From: Bathynomus jamesi
Taxonomy: Eukaryota > Arthropoda > Malacostraca > Isopoda > Cirolanidae
Reading direction: 5' to 3'
Length of the DNA: 64,000 nt
NCBI GenBank assembly: GCA_023014485.1
Contig: JAJOZX010012098.1
Span: 21,001 to 85,000 of the forward strand
Position 1 is the stretch's first letter. Each line of letters begins with the position of its first letter. The notes beneath the pieces are model-generated. The model saw only the letters and a program-made list of their open reading frames with translations. It did not search any database and was not told where the DNA came from. Below are positions 31,467-42,183 of this stretch, in pieces. The translations under genes and the position numbers were made by a program.

Positions 31467-31934
31467 TGTTGGTTTTCGTCGTCGTCGTCGTTGGGCCTAG
31501 GCAAGCTACGGCTTGGGACCGTAGCGCATCTATCCGGTATAGGTTAACCTGGATGATGTAGCCATAAGTACTGCCGCTGGTTAAGTGCCAACCAGTGATT
31601 ATCTCACTAGCCGTATTGAGTCCGTTAGGCGAAACTGCGACAGTACTAAGGATGGAAAATATAACCCTTGGATTTCTATTATTTATTTGCAAAATGGACA
31701 TGGTATTAGATTAAAATAATTATTTGAATGTAAATAATTAACTGACAATTGTGATATATAATTAATTATGTTTACATACAATAAAATAATACAGTATACA
31801 TAAAATTAGTATTAATGTGGTTTACAATTGAATTATGATGGGTAACTAATTTAAAATGAATTTATAGCTATTCCGAAATTCAAGACGGTAAAATTAACAT
31901 TTATCTTGAAACTAAAATAAGAGTATTCACTACA
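31467..31934 (-). repeat. 5' LTR of the gypsy element
   Basis: Begins TGTAGTGAATAC and ends ACCAACA on the minus strand, directly followed by the primer site. It matches the 3' LTR except for a few substitutions and two fewer trinucleotide repeats. Confidence 0.93.
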
Positions 31935-32597
31935 GTACCAAGCGAGAGATTATTTAGCAGTGCTGGATTAATATATGATGAAAAGAGAAACAGACTGGCA
32001 GCAGAAAAGGCAGAAAAATTAATGTTCCTTAAGCATAACCTTCCTATAATTAAGTTTGAACATTAAACGATGAACATCTTAGTTTACTTTATTTTAATTA
32101 CTCATTTATAAATATGTCTAATAAAACTTTAAACTTAATATAAATAGTTATCAAGCTAATTAAAGATCTCTTTCTATAAGGGTGGAGGTTGGGGAAAGAG
32201 GTCGGTGGAGTGCATTTGAGTTGGGTTCACGTCCCGCATCCTGGTAACACAATTATGGTTTCTAATTGTGGCTGAAACTCAACAAAATATAACGAATTTA
32301 TTTGCAGACGAATTCACTAATTGATTTCTATATTAGTTAGATGCTTGATATTATTTTATATGTTCAGAGAAAAGTACAGCAATTATTGTACAATTAATCA
32401 ATTATACTAGATTATAGCTACAGCTCTCTCTATATAATAACTTATTATATACGTTAAACACAACAAATCTCGAATATATCCTAAAAAATAACGAAAATGT
32501 AGACATCCGCATCCGCGGATGTTGAAATCAAACATCCGCATCCGCATCCGCGGATGTGAAAAAAATGACATCCGCTACATCACTAATATACATATAT

Positions 32598-32823
32598 ATA
32601 TGCAGTGAAGTCACAGAATAACACGTGATCTTATTAATAAGCAAACAACCACAGGGAAAAGGAAAAAGAAACACGAAATCCGAGCGCTTTCGTGATATAT
32701 TCACATCTTCAGGGACAAGAAAGAAATAGGAATTTCTTTCTTGTCCCTGAAGACGTGAATATATCACGAAGCGCTCTGATTTCGTGTTTCTTTTTCCTTT
32801 TTCCCTATGGTTGTTTGCTTATT

Positions 32824-32832
<9 letters not shown>
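32598..32832. repeat. Foldback of GCGCTTTCGTGATATATTCAC type in (TA)n
   Basis: The arms contain GCAAACAACCA(C)AGGG, AAAGAAACACGAAATC, GCGCTTTCGTGATATATTCAC and CTTCAGGGACAAGAAAGAAAT. They meet near 32730. A close second copy lies at 55712-55924 and a divergent one at about 19.45 kb, all next to (TA)n. No protein is encoded. An (AC)n tract follows at 32842-32871. Confidence 0.8.
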
Positions 32833-32883
<51 letters not shown>

Positions 32884-32904
32884 CAATATATATATATATA
32901 TATA

Positions 32905-33010
32905 TATATCATACCCAAATTGGAATACTGCTCGTCCTAACATGCCCATATAAAAAAGAAGACATTAGACAGCTAGAAGGGATTCAGAAAAGCTTCACAG
33001 CCAAGATCAA
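32905..33010 (+). repeat. LINE RT C-terminal scrap
   Basis: Encodes IPKLEYCS, LTCPYKKEDIRQLEGIQKSF in two frames, matching IPKLEYCSVLTCPYKK of the LINE at 15.6 kb. Only about 100 bp remains, next to (TA)n. Confidence 0.75.
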
Positions 33011-34676
33011 TGCGTGCAAAGTTATATACTTAAATTATATACTGAAAATGTTGAAGATTTAAGTTGTTGTTTTTTTATGCAGGAAGGAGGGGCCGAGGGC
33101 ATATGTCCCAAAAGCGCCCATCCCATAGAAGAAGAAGAGAGCCAAAGTCAAGGTCCGCGGTTTTCAAGATGCCTTGACACTCTACGTTTGAAAGATGGGA
33201 GGTCATAGACCAGGAGGAAAGATGAATTGAAGAACATTGTCCCAGAGTTGACCGGTTGAGTAGATGAAAGACTGAAAATAACGACCAACCCTTGCATTAG
33301 ATAGTTCGATAGTATAAGTGCTCTGAGTCAGCCTTAATTTTACATTCTTTTAAAGTATCGCTATACATGGATAGTTTCTTTTCATTATTTCATTTCCCAT
33401 ATTAGAATAATACCAAGTGGATTTAAGAAAAACTTTCTTCACAGAAGTCTCAACCACGCTTCTTCTTTTCTGTCCTTCAACAAGTGAGAGTGTACATAAC
33501 AAATGTTTAGCGAGAAACATCAAATGTTTGTACCAGCTACAAGAGAAGGAACAGCGACAAACGTTTATATGGCCTATTAAAGTTGGCAGTCTTACCGGCG
33601 AAGAACAAATAAAGCAGTGATTCCCAGACTAGAGTTCGCCGTAAGCTATGTAGAGGGATGAGTAAAGCTGCAGAAATGGAAACCAATCAGAACTGCCAAC
33701 CTGGGTTTCCGAACAATCACGAAGGAGAACAGGGTGAATCTATTTCCGGAGCCCATTTGGTCTCCGGGTTTCGTCCGGCGAGTTTCCCATTCTTTCTTGT
33801 GATCTTTACAATTCTTTTGCAAACATTTTCAGAACCAAGGTGATAAACTTTATTGACTATTTAAGTCTTCGAGGGCTGAGGTTTTTCAGGATATGCCCGC
33901 TGGACTCTAATCCCGAAGGATAAATGCAGTATTGATTCAAAAGAGTACGTACAAATTTTTCCTCTAAAACTCTGATAATAATTACTAGACAATGTTTACA
34001 GTATTTTCAGATAAAGCTTTCACGTAAAACGACTTTGACATATTATAAAATTAAAGGGGTCCGGGAAATTTCGTCAGATATCAAAGGGGTCCTTCCCCTG
34101 CAAATGTTGGATGGCTTGGGAACCATTGAATTAAAAGCGTATATACTGTAGGTAGACTGGACGATGCCTTATTTAAATAGTTGTTTAAATAGGTGGTTTT
34201 CTGTCACGTCCAGACTGTCACAAGACCACAAACATTTCCGACACGCTAGCTAGCTTCTACCTACTATCCTAGAAAAAGTAAATAGGTCGATACAGTGACG
34301 TCATTCTCGATAAACTGAGTACCTTTTAAAAAAAGGGACAAGAGTGTAATGTTTCTCTTGCTGAAAATACTTATCATGCCGAAACTGAGTAATGTTCATT
34401 CTTAACGTCTTAACTTTACTTACTTTAAATGAGTTTGAACAACTTACCAGGAGTTTTTAAAGTGAATTTGGAATAACGTCATTGTGTCAACACATTTACT
34501 TTTTTCTGGGACAGTTGGTAGAACCTAGAGTGTCGAGAAGGTTTGTGAGCTAATGGAAATCTGGACGCAGGGTTTGAACTTGTACAGTTTAGGTTTTAAT
34601 AGCAGGTCTACCCGTAAACTTTTATGGGCTTAACAACCAAAAATACTCACAGATTTACTGATCGAATGTTTAGTTA
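33011..34676. other. No recognisable gene
   Basis: About 1.7 kb with several 60-67-codon frames (for example 33417-33620) but no motif, splice pattern or repeat end that I can support. Confidence 0.4.
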
Positions 34677-34684
34677 CAGCCAAA

Positions 34685-34887
34685 GGATCACCTGAAGATC
34701 AGAGCCCTCAGCCTTCTTTAATTAGTCTTATAAGGCTAACTAACGAAAATATCACGACCTAACCTAACCAATCGTTAGGTCAACTGTACGCCCTTGACGA
34801 TTGGTTAGGTTAGGTCGTTATATTTTTGTTAATTAGCCTGATAAAGCTAACTAAAGAAGGCTGGGGGTCCTGATCTTCAGGTGATCC
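34685..34887. mobile_element. 203-bp palindromic GGATCACC MITE, copy B
   Basis: Same structure as copy A: GGATCACCTGAAGATCAG ends and core inside. Exact 8-bp TSD CAGCCAAA at 34677-34684 and 34888-34895. Confidence 0.92.
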
Positions 34888-34895
34888 CAGCCAAA

Positions 34896-35540
34896 TTCCA
34901 AGTTTGGAAAATACTTTTCTAAATTTATTACTTACAATAAAACGTAAAATAACTAAAGTATTTGCGACAAATGGGGTAACAAATATTTTACAGGCTTCCC
35001 GTGGTTCAAATGTTTGGAGGCTGTACTCTTACGGTTATAGAGTTGGACTGGCCTTAGGAAACTCTCCAAGTTCGCAGCTACCTTGGATGTTACTTTACCT
35101 TTACTTTTCGTTGCAAGCCTTTCATTATTTATCATGCTGTTAGGTCATTCCTCAAAATTTTAAAACAAACCCTACATAATTCTAATATTTTGAAGTAAAA
35201 CATCTTTTATAGGTAGAATGTCTTTTACATCAAAGTCAACAAGGACAGGCAAGCGTAAACAGTTTAATTCCTTGCATCAGATTTTTGCTTTCTTCATTCT
35301 TTTAGAAGGACTGACTACCTACTAGCAGATTAAAAGGCCCAAATAAAATCCTTACTATATCCCAGCTTCAAAAATGTACCCCCAACAAAATAAAACTCGT
35401 GTTACAAAAACACAGGATCACAAACTTTGTAAGCTCAAAGGGAAAGTCCAACTATTGCATTTTTATCATCTGATCTGAATGGAAGGAAAACGCATACAGA
35501 TAAGAACCAGAGTGAGTAGAAAGTTTATCTTTATTGTGCC
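34896..35540. other. No recognisable gene
   Basis: A+T-rich DNA. The 79-codon frame at 34904-35143 has no motif I recognise. Confidence 0.4.
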
Positions 35541-35850
35541 TCAAAGACCAAACCATCCAAGGATGTTCCCAATCTCAACTTCATAAGTGAAATTAGTGGA
35601 AGGAGATATGTTTAAACGTTCTAAAAGATTATCAATACCTATGTTTTTATCGATGATAGCAAAGTTATCACTGTCATACCTAAACCAAGTGGAACCCAGT
35701 ACAAGATCAGAGTTCTCAAAAAAATCCATTAACAAATTCAACAAGACTGGTGAGAGGGAATAGCCATGTTAATCCTATACTCGCTGATGAAAAGAAATGT
35801 TGAGAGGAAAGTTATGTTCAATACACAAAGTTTTTCACAGGTATGGCGAC
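35541..35850 (-). pseudogene. Penelope-like element reverse transcriptase fragment
   Basis: From the right, CEKLCVLNITFLSTFLF, then INMAIPSHQS / FPLSPVLLNLLMDFFE, then STWFRYDSDNFAI, LLERLNISPSTNFTYEVE and LGWFGL. These correspond to the PLE RT motifs around MGSPLSPVLANL and the W.RY.DD catalytic box. The box is degraded here to RYDSD. No GIY-YIG endonuclease is visible. At least one frameshift (near 35750) and the broken catalytic box mark it as a relic. Confidence 0.72.
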
Positions 35851-35886
35851 CTTGCTGGCTCTTCTTTCTTTTGATATTTTCAGCAA

Positions 35887-35914
35887 CTGATGAGGACCAG
35901 CTGTTTGGTCGAAA
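35887..35914 (+). ncRNA. Hammerhead-ribozyme-like core (possible relic)
   Basis: CTGATGA (35887-35893) is followed by GACCA-loop-TGGTC, a 5-bp stem with one unpaired G, and GAAA (35911-35914). This is the order CUGAUGA, stem II, GAAA of the hammerhead core. Penelope-like elements are known to carry hammerheads. The strand is opposite to the adjacent RT, and I could not find stems I and III with a cleavage site, so at most it is a decayed copy. Confidence 0.35.
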
Positions 35915-35948
35915 ATACTTTTCTTGTTTTAATTTCTTACCTCATTAA

Positions 35949-36259
35949 TGAAACCACGACATAATAAGGTGAAATAAAGCAGATAGCACTAAAGAATGGT
36001 GGGACCTCTCAGCCCCGGGGCTGCAGCCCCACCACTTCTGCAGTGGCTAGTTTAAAGACATCTTATCCATCAGCCCAAGAAATCGGTTTCGTAGATGCCT
36101 CTTAAATCACGCAACTGACACACACACGGTTACTTATAAAGAATATTATGTTTCTATGATGGGATTAATCTCATTTATGAAACCACTGTGGGTGCGGTGG
36201 GGTTGCAGCCGGGATTGAGGGGTCAAACCCTCCTTTAGTGATGTCGCCTCCTTACTGTG

Positions 36260-36333
<74 letters not shown>

Positions 36334-36573
36334 AACACGAACTAAACTGTTGCTTCTTTCATTCAATTCCGTCTTTCTGTAATTAATTCCTTTGCACTTT
36401 TATTGCTCCTATTTCATTTTAATTAACTAATTAACGGAAGTAATTTTTCTTCAAATAATAAACGTCCGTTTCACGATTTAAAACCTTTTATTTTTCAATG
36501 ACGGCATTTAACGACTTCATTTTCATTCGTCTTTCGTGAACAATAAATTAATAGTCAATTAACTTTTGTTGAT

Positions 36574-36636
<63 letters not shown>

Positions 36637-36789
36637 TTTCTGTCATGTTTCACACCAATCGTTCATTCGCATGAAGAGCAACTTTTCGAGGCTCTGCTGT
36701 TTAATGTGAAATTTGAACCACTTCTTCATCCAGAAAGATTCAAAGAAAAAGCGTTCAACTTTCAAACCTGAAATCATAGTCTGATGACT
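35949..36789. other. Spacer with (TA)n, (GA)n and (CT)n tracts
   Basis: (TA)n at about 36260-36288 runs into (GA)n at 36291-36329, and (CT)n lies at 36575-36631. The rest is A+T-rich with no coding support. Confidence 0.7.
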
Positions 36790-37400
36790 ACGTGTGAGCA
36801 CGTCGCATCACCGCTTTCCGTTAGATCAGCGAGGTCAAGCGGCGTTGGGTTTGTTCATTTGTTGGACGGGTGACCGTCCTCCGCGTTCAGATAATGTAGC
36901 GAACGTACGGTAGATGGTTCGAATGTAATGATGGGGGTTGTTTAACCTCCTTCGCAACATGCATAAGGTTATATAACAGAGGGGACCTACGGCTTTACGT
37001 GGGATCTGAGCCACGGGTCGCTACTCTCTAGACCAGCGGTTCTTAACCTTTTTCGTGTCATTTCCCCTTTCGACCAGTTCGCCCTACCCGATTTCCCCCT
37101 CCATTAGGATACGCAAAAAAGATAGCCTCGAAGACAAAATTTAATAACATTAGCAGACTTATAACGCACACTAATTATATGATTACCAAACAAAATTCTG
37201 CCATAAATCTCCCCTGGATTCCTGAAATATCTCCCCTGGGGAAAATTTCCCCAGGTTAAGAAATGCTGCTCTAGACCCTATGTCTCAACTTCGATGATCG
37301 ACGGGAAACGGTGTTACGATAATGGCCACGACGTAGCCCTAAATGGCTCGAACATCACGTAAAAGTTAAAACTGTAGGTCCCCCTTCGTCACATGACCTA
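36790..37400 (+). mobile_element. 5S-rRNA-derived SINE (SINE3-like), split by a hAT MITE
   Basis: The segment from CCGTTAGATCAGCGAGG (about 36819) through TCAAGCGGCGTTGGG to GGACGGGTGACCGTCC follows the 5S rRNA consensus, including the internal pol III promoter region. The body is not 5S. It contains GGGGACCTACGGCTTTACGTG (about 36981) and, after the MITE, CTTCGATGATCGACGGGAAACGG. Related body segments occur at 54.34-54.45 and 60.44-60.48 kb. The 3' end is approximate. 5S-derived SINEs are known as the SINE3 class. Confidence 0.62.
37034..37268. mobile_element. 235-bp hAT MITE (CAGCGGTTCTTAACCTTTTT)
   Basis: Inverted ends CAGCGGTTCTTAACCT and CAGCATTTCTTAACCT. Exact 8-bp TSD CTCTAGAC at 37026-37033 and 37269-37276. 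Internal CCCCTGG/CCAGGGG stretches form further hairpins. Inserted in the 5S-derived SINE. Confidence 0.93.
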
Positions 37401-37890
37401 TGCTATTACGAAAGAAACCAAACAACCCCAAATTAACATTATTATTAAAATCAGAAAGTGAATTGAGACCGAAGCACTACGAGTAAATGGTCTGTAACAA
37501 TTCAACTCGAGACGAAAGGGAATTGAACCACGTAAGAGGACCTTCACATTCGGAATCTAATCCGTATAACCGCCGAACAATAAACATAAAAAATAAAAAT
37601 TAAAAACTTTTAAATTAAACAGAAAATTAAAAAAGTTTCAAAGAAGAGACAAAATTCTTTACATTTTCGGTTTGGGGATTTCTCTCCTTAATGAGGTCTT
37701 AGGCCAGAGTCTATAAAGGAGTGAGTGAAGCCTCGTATCTCGGACAACATACGAACCGGCTCAGGAAATGAATTCTTAAATTCTTAATTAACACCTTAAT
37801 TACATACAATTATACGCCTTTCATCCACTAATTTTAAAACTTTTACCAAACAGTCTCATAATATATATATATATATATATATAATATATA
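37401..37890. other. Spacer ending in (TA)n
   Basis: No gene recognised. (TA)n from about 37859 to 37893 abuts the left end of the large LTR element. Confidence 0.6.
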
Positions 37891-39385
37891 TATAGTGGAC
37901 CTAGTTTTAGCCGTTTAAGGTGATAATGATTTAATTGTATGCAATGATTGATTGAGGCAATGACTGATTGCTTATTAATGATAGGCTATTTGAGTAGATC
38001 CACCATACTATTGGAAGTGACCGGAAAGGCAGCGAGGTCACCAGCTTGGTTTACACCCAAGCAAATTAATGTTAAGGTTATAAAAGACACCTTATATTGT
38101 TTTGTATTTTATTATGAAAATAAAGCCGTTATTTATTCACTGTGATATAACAAAGAATTGACAGTAATTAATTGGTAGTTTTATGTTATGCTTAGGACAT
38201 AGACTTAGCTAATAAGATGAAATGTTAATAGCTTAATTGACACGTAATAAATAATGTACTCATTTATGGTATGTAAATAGCATGCGGCATGGAACATTGA
38301 ATGGGCCTAGTAAATGATATAAAGAATGCACGTGCGTTTGGTACATTGAATGGAAAACATGACACAGATTAAGTAGGCTAAATGATTGCATGGATGCACA
38401 AGGAATAATTGATGCGGCCTAATAATAATGGATTGAAATGCTTGACAAAATAACAAATATCATTTCTATATAAGACCATTATGTGATGTTAAGTGATTAC
38501 GTCAAGAGAATATTTAGTTGACACATAAATATATGAATTGAACATAATGACGGATGATACGCGGAATTACGGTATTGTAATGACACTTGAATTGGATGAC
38601 AGGCCTACTGCGTTCTTTCACGTGAGTCAGTTGGAACGCTTAATTACACACTTTGGGAGTATAGCCTACCGTTCGGCGGTAGGCTAATGTAGGCTTCACA
38701 AGGGTACTTAGAATAGGAGGTACTTATCTTAGGACGATGTAAACTCTTGAAGGCGGGTTGGAGAAAGATCTATTACCGAAAACTCGAGTTGTCGTTGTCC
38801 GTTAAGCCTCTTGAGATGATGGGTGTAGGCTTCGTTGAGGCCTGAGGTGATGTTACTTCTCGAGGTGCAAGCTGGCCTTGTGATCTTGCAGGCGCAGGCC
38901 TGTGGTGCTGAAGATATCTCGAGGAACGTGGAGAAACTTGAAGGCCGACCCGGCAAACCGCAGGCCCGAAACGATTCCGGTTGGGCCTCGAAGGATTGCT
39001 TCTGCAGGTGGTCTGTAGATCTTACTTGATGATAAATTGTAGGCCTTGAAGAAAGTAGCGGCCGCGCCCCTCGGCCAGGGGGCCGGAAAGCGGTTGATGG
39101 ACGTTGCTCACGTTCGATGATGTGAGTACCAGTGAGTGAGAGTGAGAATGAAAGCAAGTGGAAGCTCGCTTTTATACGTAGTTCCTGTGACGTAGGACTT
39201 CGCGCCAATTCTTAAGACGCCTTGTGAACGCGTCCTTTAGTTGATAAGGGTTTTCGTTCGCGCCCTTTGGGAAGAAACAGACTTTCCATTGTTTGCCCAC
39301 GTGTGTTTTCCAAGCTGTTTGATGATAGCGTGGAAGTAAAGGATTTCTGTCTATTTGCTGGTCTATTTCTTGTCGATCCGCTACA
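37891..39385 (-). repeat. 3' LTR of the LARD
   Basis: Minus strand TGTAGCGGATCG ... GTCCACTATA. Contains TATAAAA (39176-39170) downstream of a CRE-like TGACGTAG/CTACGTCA and a TCATTC initiator-like site. A 159-codon minus-strand frame (38729-39208) occurs in both LTRs but shows no known motif. I take it as non-coding. Confidence 0.85.
39170..39176 (-). promoter_or_regulatory. TATA box in the 3' LTR of the LARD
   Basis: TATAAAA within CTACGTATAAAAGCGAGC. The duplicate in the other LTR is at 41942-41948. It marks the likely U3/R boundary about 30 bp further on and fixes the element's orientation as minus. Confidence 0.6.
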
Positions 39386-40687
39386 AGTAGTTCCCTCTCA
39401 GAGACGAAGGAACGATACTAAGAAGAAATACCATTCTGTTGGGAGACCTGATGAGGCCACTCCGAGATTTGACGCTTGGCCTGGTATGTCGTGGAATTCC
39501 TGACGCAGGAAGGAGTGAAGGGTCGTCTCGGAGCGGGGAGATGCTCGGAAGAGGAGGCGCTGTTGTATGGGGTGGGGGTTCCGCAGGGGGTGGGGTTGGG
39601 GTACGGCAGGAATGGGGGACAGTGAGGAGCGAACGGAGGAAACGAGAGGGGCAGGGGGGACTGTGTTGGGTTCGAATGCTGTGCCCGTAACTCGTCGCGT
39701 GGTTGTTCTCGTTGAGGTCGCTCCTGCCGCAGGGGTTGGGCTTCGGCAGGAATGCGGAGCAATGAAGAGCGGACGAAGGAAACGAGAGGGGCCGAGGAAC
39801 TGTGTTTGAGTTCGAATGCTGTGCCCGTAACTCGTCGTGTGGATGTTGTCGTCGAGGTCGCTCCTGCCGAAGGGAGAAAAAGAAACGTCGTTCGAGTCCA
39901 CGAGCAGCAGGAAGTAATCCACGGAATGATGCAAAGAGACAGTTGATGAAGGCAGGGGATCGCCAACCCTGTGCCTGAAGTGTCTGTTTTGCAGTTTGCC
40001 CTTTTGTTGCGTGGATGCATGTGTGCGCTCTGCTCGTTGACTTAAAGAATGCTTTCTTTTTAGGCCTTCCCGTAGGGATTGGGAAGGGAAACCCGTCGTG
40101 CTTGCGGAAAAAAAATTCGCTGTGCAATGAGGCGCGTCACCAGATTTATCGCCAAATGATTTACCGTACAACGGCCGAGACGGGACCGTTGAATATTTTT
40201 GGACGAGGTGGTGACGAAAGAATGCGCCGTTTGAAACGAATTTGGGACTGACTGCAGCGCTGGGGGGTGGGGGGTGAGTGTTGTCCTGATGTTCGGTGAT
40301 GATTTTCGTGAGTCCCTCCACGATCCGTTTGACGGCGGAGCAGGACCCAATGCCAGTGGTGGCTTCTCCAAGGGGTCGCCGCGCCCCTGCCGTCAGGAGG
40401 CAGTGAGACTCGACTCAGGGGACGCACTCGGGAATTTGAAAGTGCGATGATTGTGCCGCGGCACATGACCGCGAGGCAGTAAGACATTAGTTAATAAGTA
40501 CCGCGCGAAACGAATATCACTGTTTGCAAGTAGGCCTAGTTAATTTCACTGAATTTATGAATACCGTACGTACATAGAAATTTGATATGGCTGCAGAAAA
40601 TGAAATGGTCAGTAATAGCTAAGCACAAGGATCACTGTGAATAAATAACGTAAAATAAGTTCGAGTCACTCCGGGGTTACACCAATT
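39386..40687 (-). repeat. LARD internal region with a 139-bp tandem duplication
   Basis: G-rich on the plus strand (C-rich on the sense strand) and clearly unlike its A+T-rich surroundings. Units starting GCAGGGG(G)TTGGG and ending GTCGCTCCTGCC lie at about 39586-39728 and 39729-39868. Long open frames in all three minus frames (39381-40321) are proline/serine/arginine-rich and reflect base skew. I see no gag, protease or RT motif. The primer site is at its right edge (40684-40667). Confidence 0.7.
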
Positions 40688-42148
40688 TATAGTGGACCTA
40701 GTTTTAGCCGTTTAAGGTGATAATGATTTAATTGTATGCAATGACTGATTGCTTATTAATGAAGGCTATTTGAGTAGATCCACCATACTATTGGAAGTGA
40801 CCGGAAAGGCAGCGAGGTCACCAGCTTGGTTTACACCCAAGCAAATTAATATTAAGGTTATAAAAGACACCTTATGTTTTGTAGTTTATTATGAAAATAA
40901 AGCCGTTATTTATTCACTGTGATATAACAAAGAATTGACAGTAATTAATTGGTAGTTTTACGTTATGCTTATGACATAGACTTAGCTAATAAGATGAAAT
41001 GTTAATAGCTTAATTGACACGTAATAAATAATGTACTCATTTATGGTATGTAAATAGCATGCGCATGGAACATTGAATGGGCCTAGTAAATGATATAAAG
41101 AATGCACGTGCGTTTGGTACATTGAATGGAAAACATGACACTGATTAAGTAGGCTAAATGATTGCATGGATGCACAAGGAATAATTGATGTGGCCTAATA
41201 ATAATGGATTGAAATGCTTGACAAATAACAAATATCATTTATATATAAGACCATTATGTGATGTTAAGTGATTACGTCAAGAGAATATTTAGTTAACACA
41301 TAAATATATGAATTGAACATAATGACGGATGATACGCGGAATTACGGTATTGTAATGACACTTGAATTGGATGACAGGCCTACTGCGTTCTTTCACGAGA
41401 GTCAGTTGGAACGCTTAATTACACACTTTGGGAGTATAGCCTACCGTTCGGCGGTAGGCTAATGTAGGCTTCACAAGAGTACTTAGAATAGGAGGTACTT
41501 ATCTTAGGACGATGTAAACTCTTGAAGGCGGGTTGGAGAAAGATCTATTACCGAAAACTCGAGTTGTCGTTGTCCGTTAAGCCTCTTGAGATGATGGATG
41601 TAGGCTTCGTTGAGGCCTGAGGTGATGTTACTTCTCGAGGTGCAGGCTGGCCTTGTGATCTTGCAGGCGAGCCTGTGGTGCTGAATATATCTCGAGGAAT
41701 GTGGAGAAACTTGAAGGCCGACCCGGCAAACCGCAGGCCCGAACGATTCCGGTTGGGCCTCGAAGGATTGCTTCTGCAGGTGGTCTGTAGATCTTACTTG
41801 ATGATAAATTGTAGGCCTTGAAGAAAGTAGCGGCCGCGCCCCTCGGCCAGGGGGCCGGAAAGCGGTTGATGGACGTTGCTCACGTTCGATGATGTGAGTA
41901 CCAGTGAGTGAGAGTGAGAATGAAAGCAAGTGGAAGCTCGCTTTTATACGTAGTTCCTGTGACGTAGGACTTCGCGCCAATTCTTAAGACGCCTTGTGAA
42001 CGCGTCCTTTAGTTGATAAGGTTTTCGTTCGCGCCCTTTGGGAAGAAACAGACTTTCCATTGTTTGCCCACGTGTGTTTCCAAGCTGTTTGATGATAGCG
42101 TGGAAGAAAGATTTCTGTCTATTTGCTGGTCTATTTCTTGTCGATCCG

Positions 42149-42151
<3 letters not shown>
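40688..42151 (-). repeat. 5' LTR of the LARD
   Basis: Near-identical to 37891-39385. It lacks the last few bases before running into (TA)n at 42151, and its TATA box is at 41942-41948. Confidence 0.85.

Positions 42152-42183
<32 letters not shown>

Larger units (their letters stand above)
26951..31934 (-). mobile_element. Ty3/gypsy LTR retrotransposon, CsRn1-like
   Basis: A complete element on the minus strand: 5' LTR 31467-31934, primer site, gag, pol, polypurine tract, 3' LTR 26951-27425. A 4-bp TSD, GTAC, sits at 26947-26950 and 31935-31938. The LTRs differ by only a few substitutions plus a change in a GTC repeat, so insertion was recent. A CHCC-type Gag zinc knuckle, a primer site resembling tRNA-Trp and a 4-bp TSD are together features reported for the CsRn1 clade. 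Several frameshifts in pol mean it is not obviously autonomous. Confidence 0.92.
26540..32066 (+). pseudogene. hAT (ZBED-like) transposase C-terminal half, split by a retrotransposon
   Basis: From about 26540 the frame reads ATYLDPRYKAKLFSPS (a conserved hAT motif), a serine-rich linker, and NPISWWKNTQNIYPYWSKLARKHLACPP, ending at 26946. After the gypsy element it resumes at about 31939 with SERLFSSAGLIYDEKRNRLA and EKLMFLKHNLP, stopping at 32064-32066. These are the hAT C-terminal dimerisation motifs. The frame is otherwise clean on both sides. The first two catalytic regions are absent, so only the C terminus survives in this copy. Confidence 0.9.
26345..32585 (+). mobile_element. hAT element relic hosting a Ty3/gypsy insertion
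   Basis: TAGTGATGTAG (26345) and CTACATCACTA (32585) are the inverted ends, followed inward by repeated CATCCGCATCCGC units on both sides. Flanks are (TA)-rich; ATATAC occurs next to both ends, so an 8-bp TSD is plausible but not provable. Without the 4984-bp retrotransposon and its TSD the element would be about 1.25 kb and lacks the N-terminal transposase part. It is a deletion derivative. Confidence 0.8.
37891..42151 (-). mobile_element. Non-autonomous LTR retrotransposon (LARD-like), 4.26 kb
   Basis: Two direct repeats of about 1.5 kb (37891-39385 and 40688-42151) are nearly identical, apart from a 16-bp and several small indels. They enclose only 1.3 kb with no recognisable gag or pol. 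On the minus strand a primer site TGGTGTAACCCCGGAGTG follows the right repeat, and a purine tract GAGAGGGAACTACT precedes the left one. A TATA box in each LTR gives the same orientation. Both outer edges lie in (TA)n, so the TSD is unreadable. This structure matches large retrotransposon derivatives (LARDs) that depend on proteins from elsewhere. Confidence 0.82.

Noticed and set aside
36815..36895. A 5S rRNA gene
   Set aside because: Only the central and 3' parts resemble 5S, with several changes, and it is joined to an unrelated body.
38729..39208. 159-codon minus-strand frame present in both LTRs
   Set aside because: Its duplication is explained by the LTRs. It overlaps the TATA box and shows no known domain or codon pattern.
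39381..40321. Long open frames of about 250-300 codons on the minus strand
   Set aside because: All three minus frames are open in the same G-rich region, the translations are proline/serine/arginine-rich without motifs, and the region is the interior of a non-autonomous LTR element.
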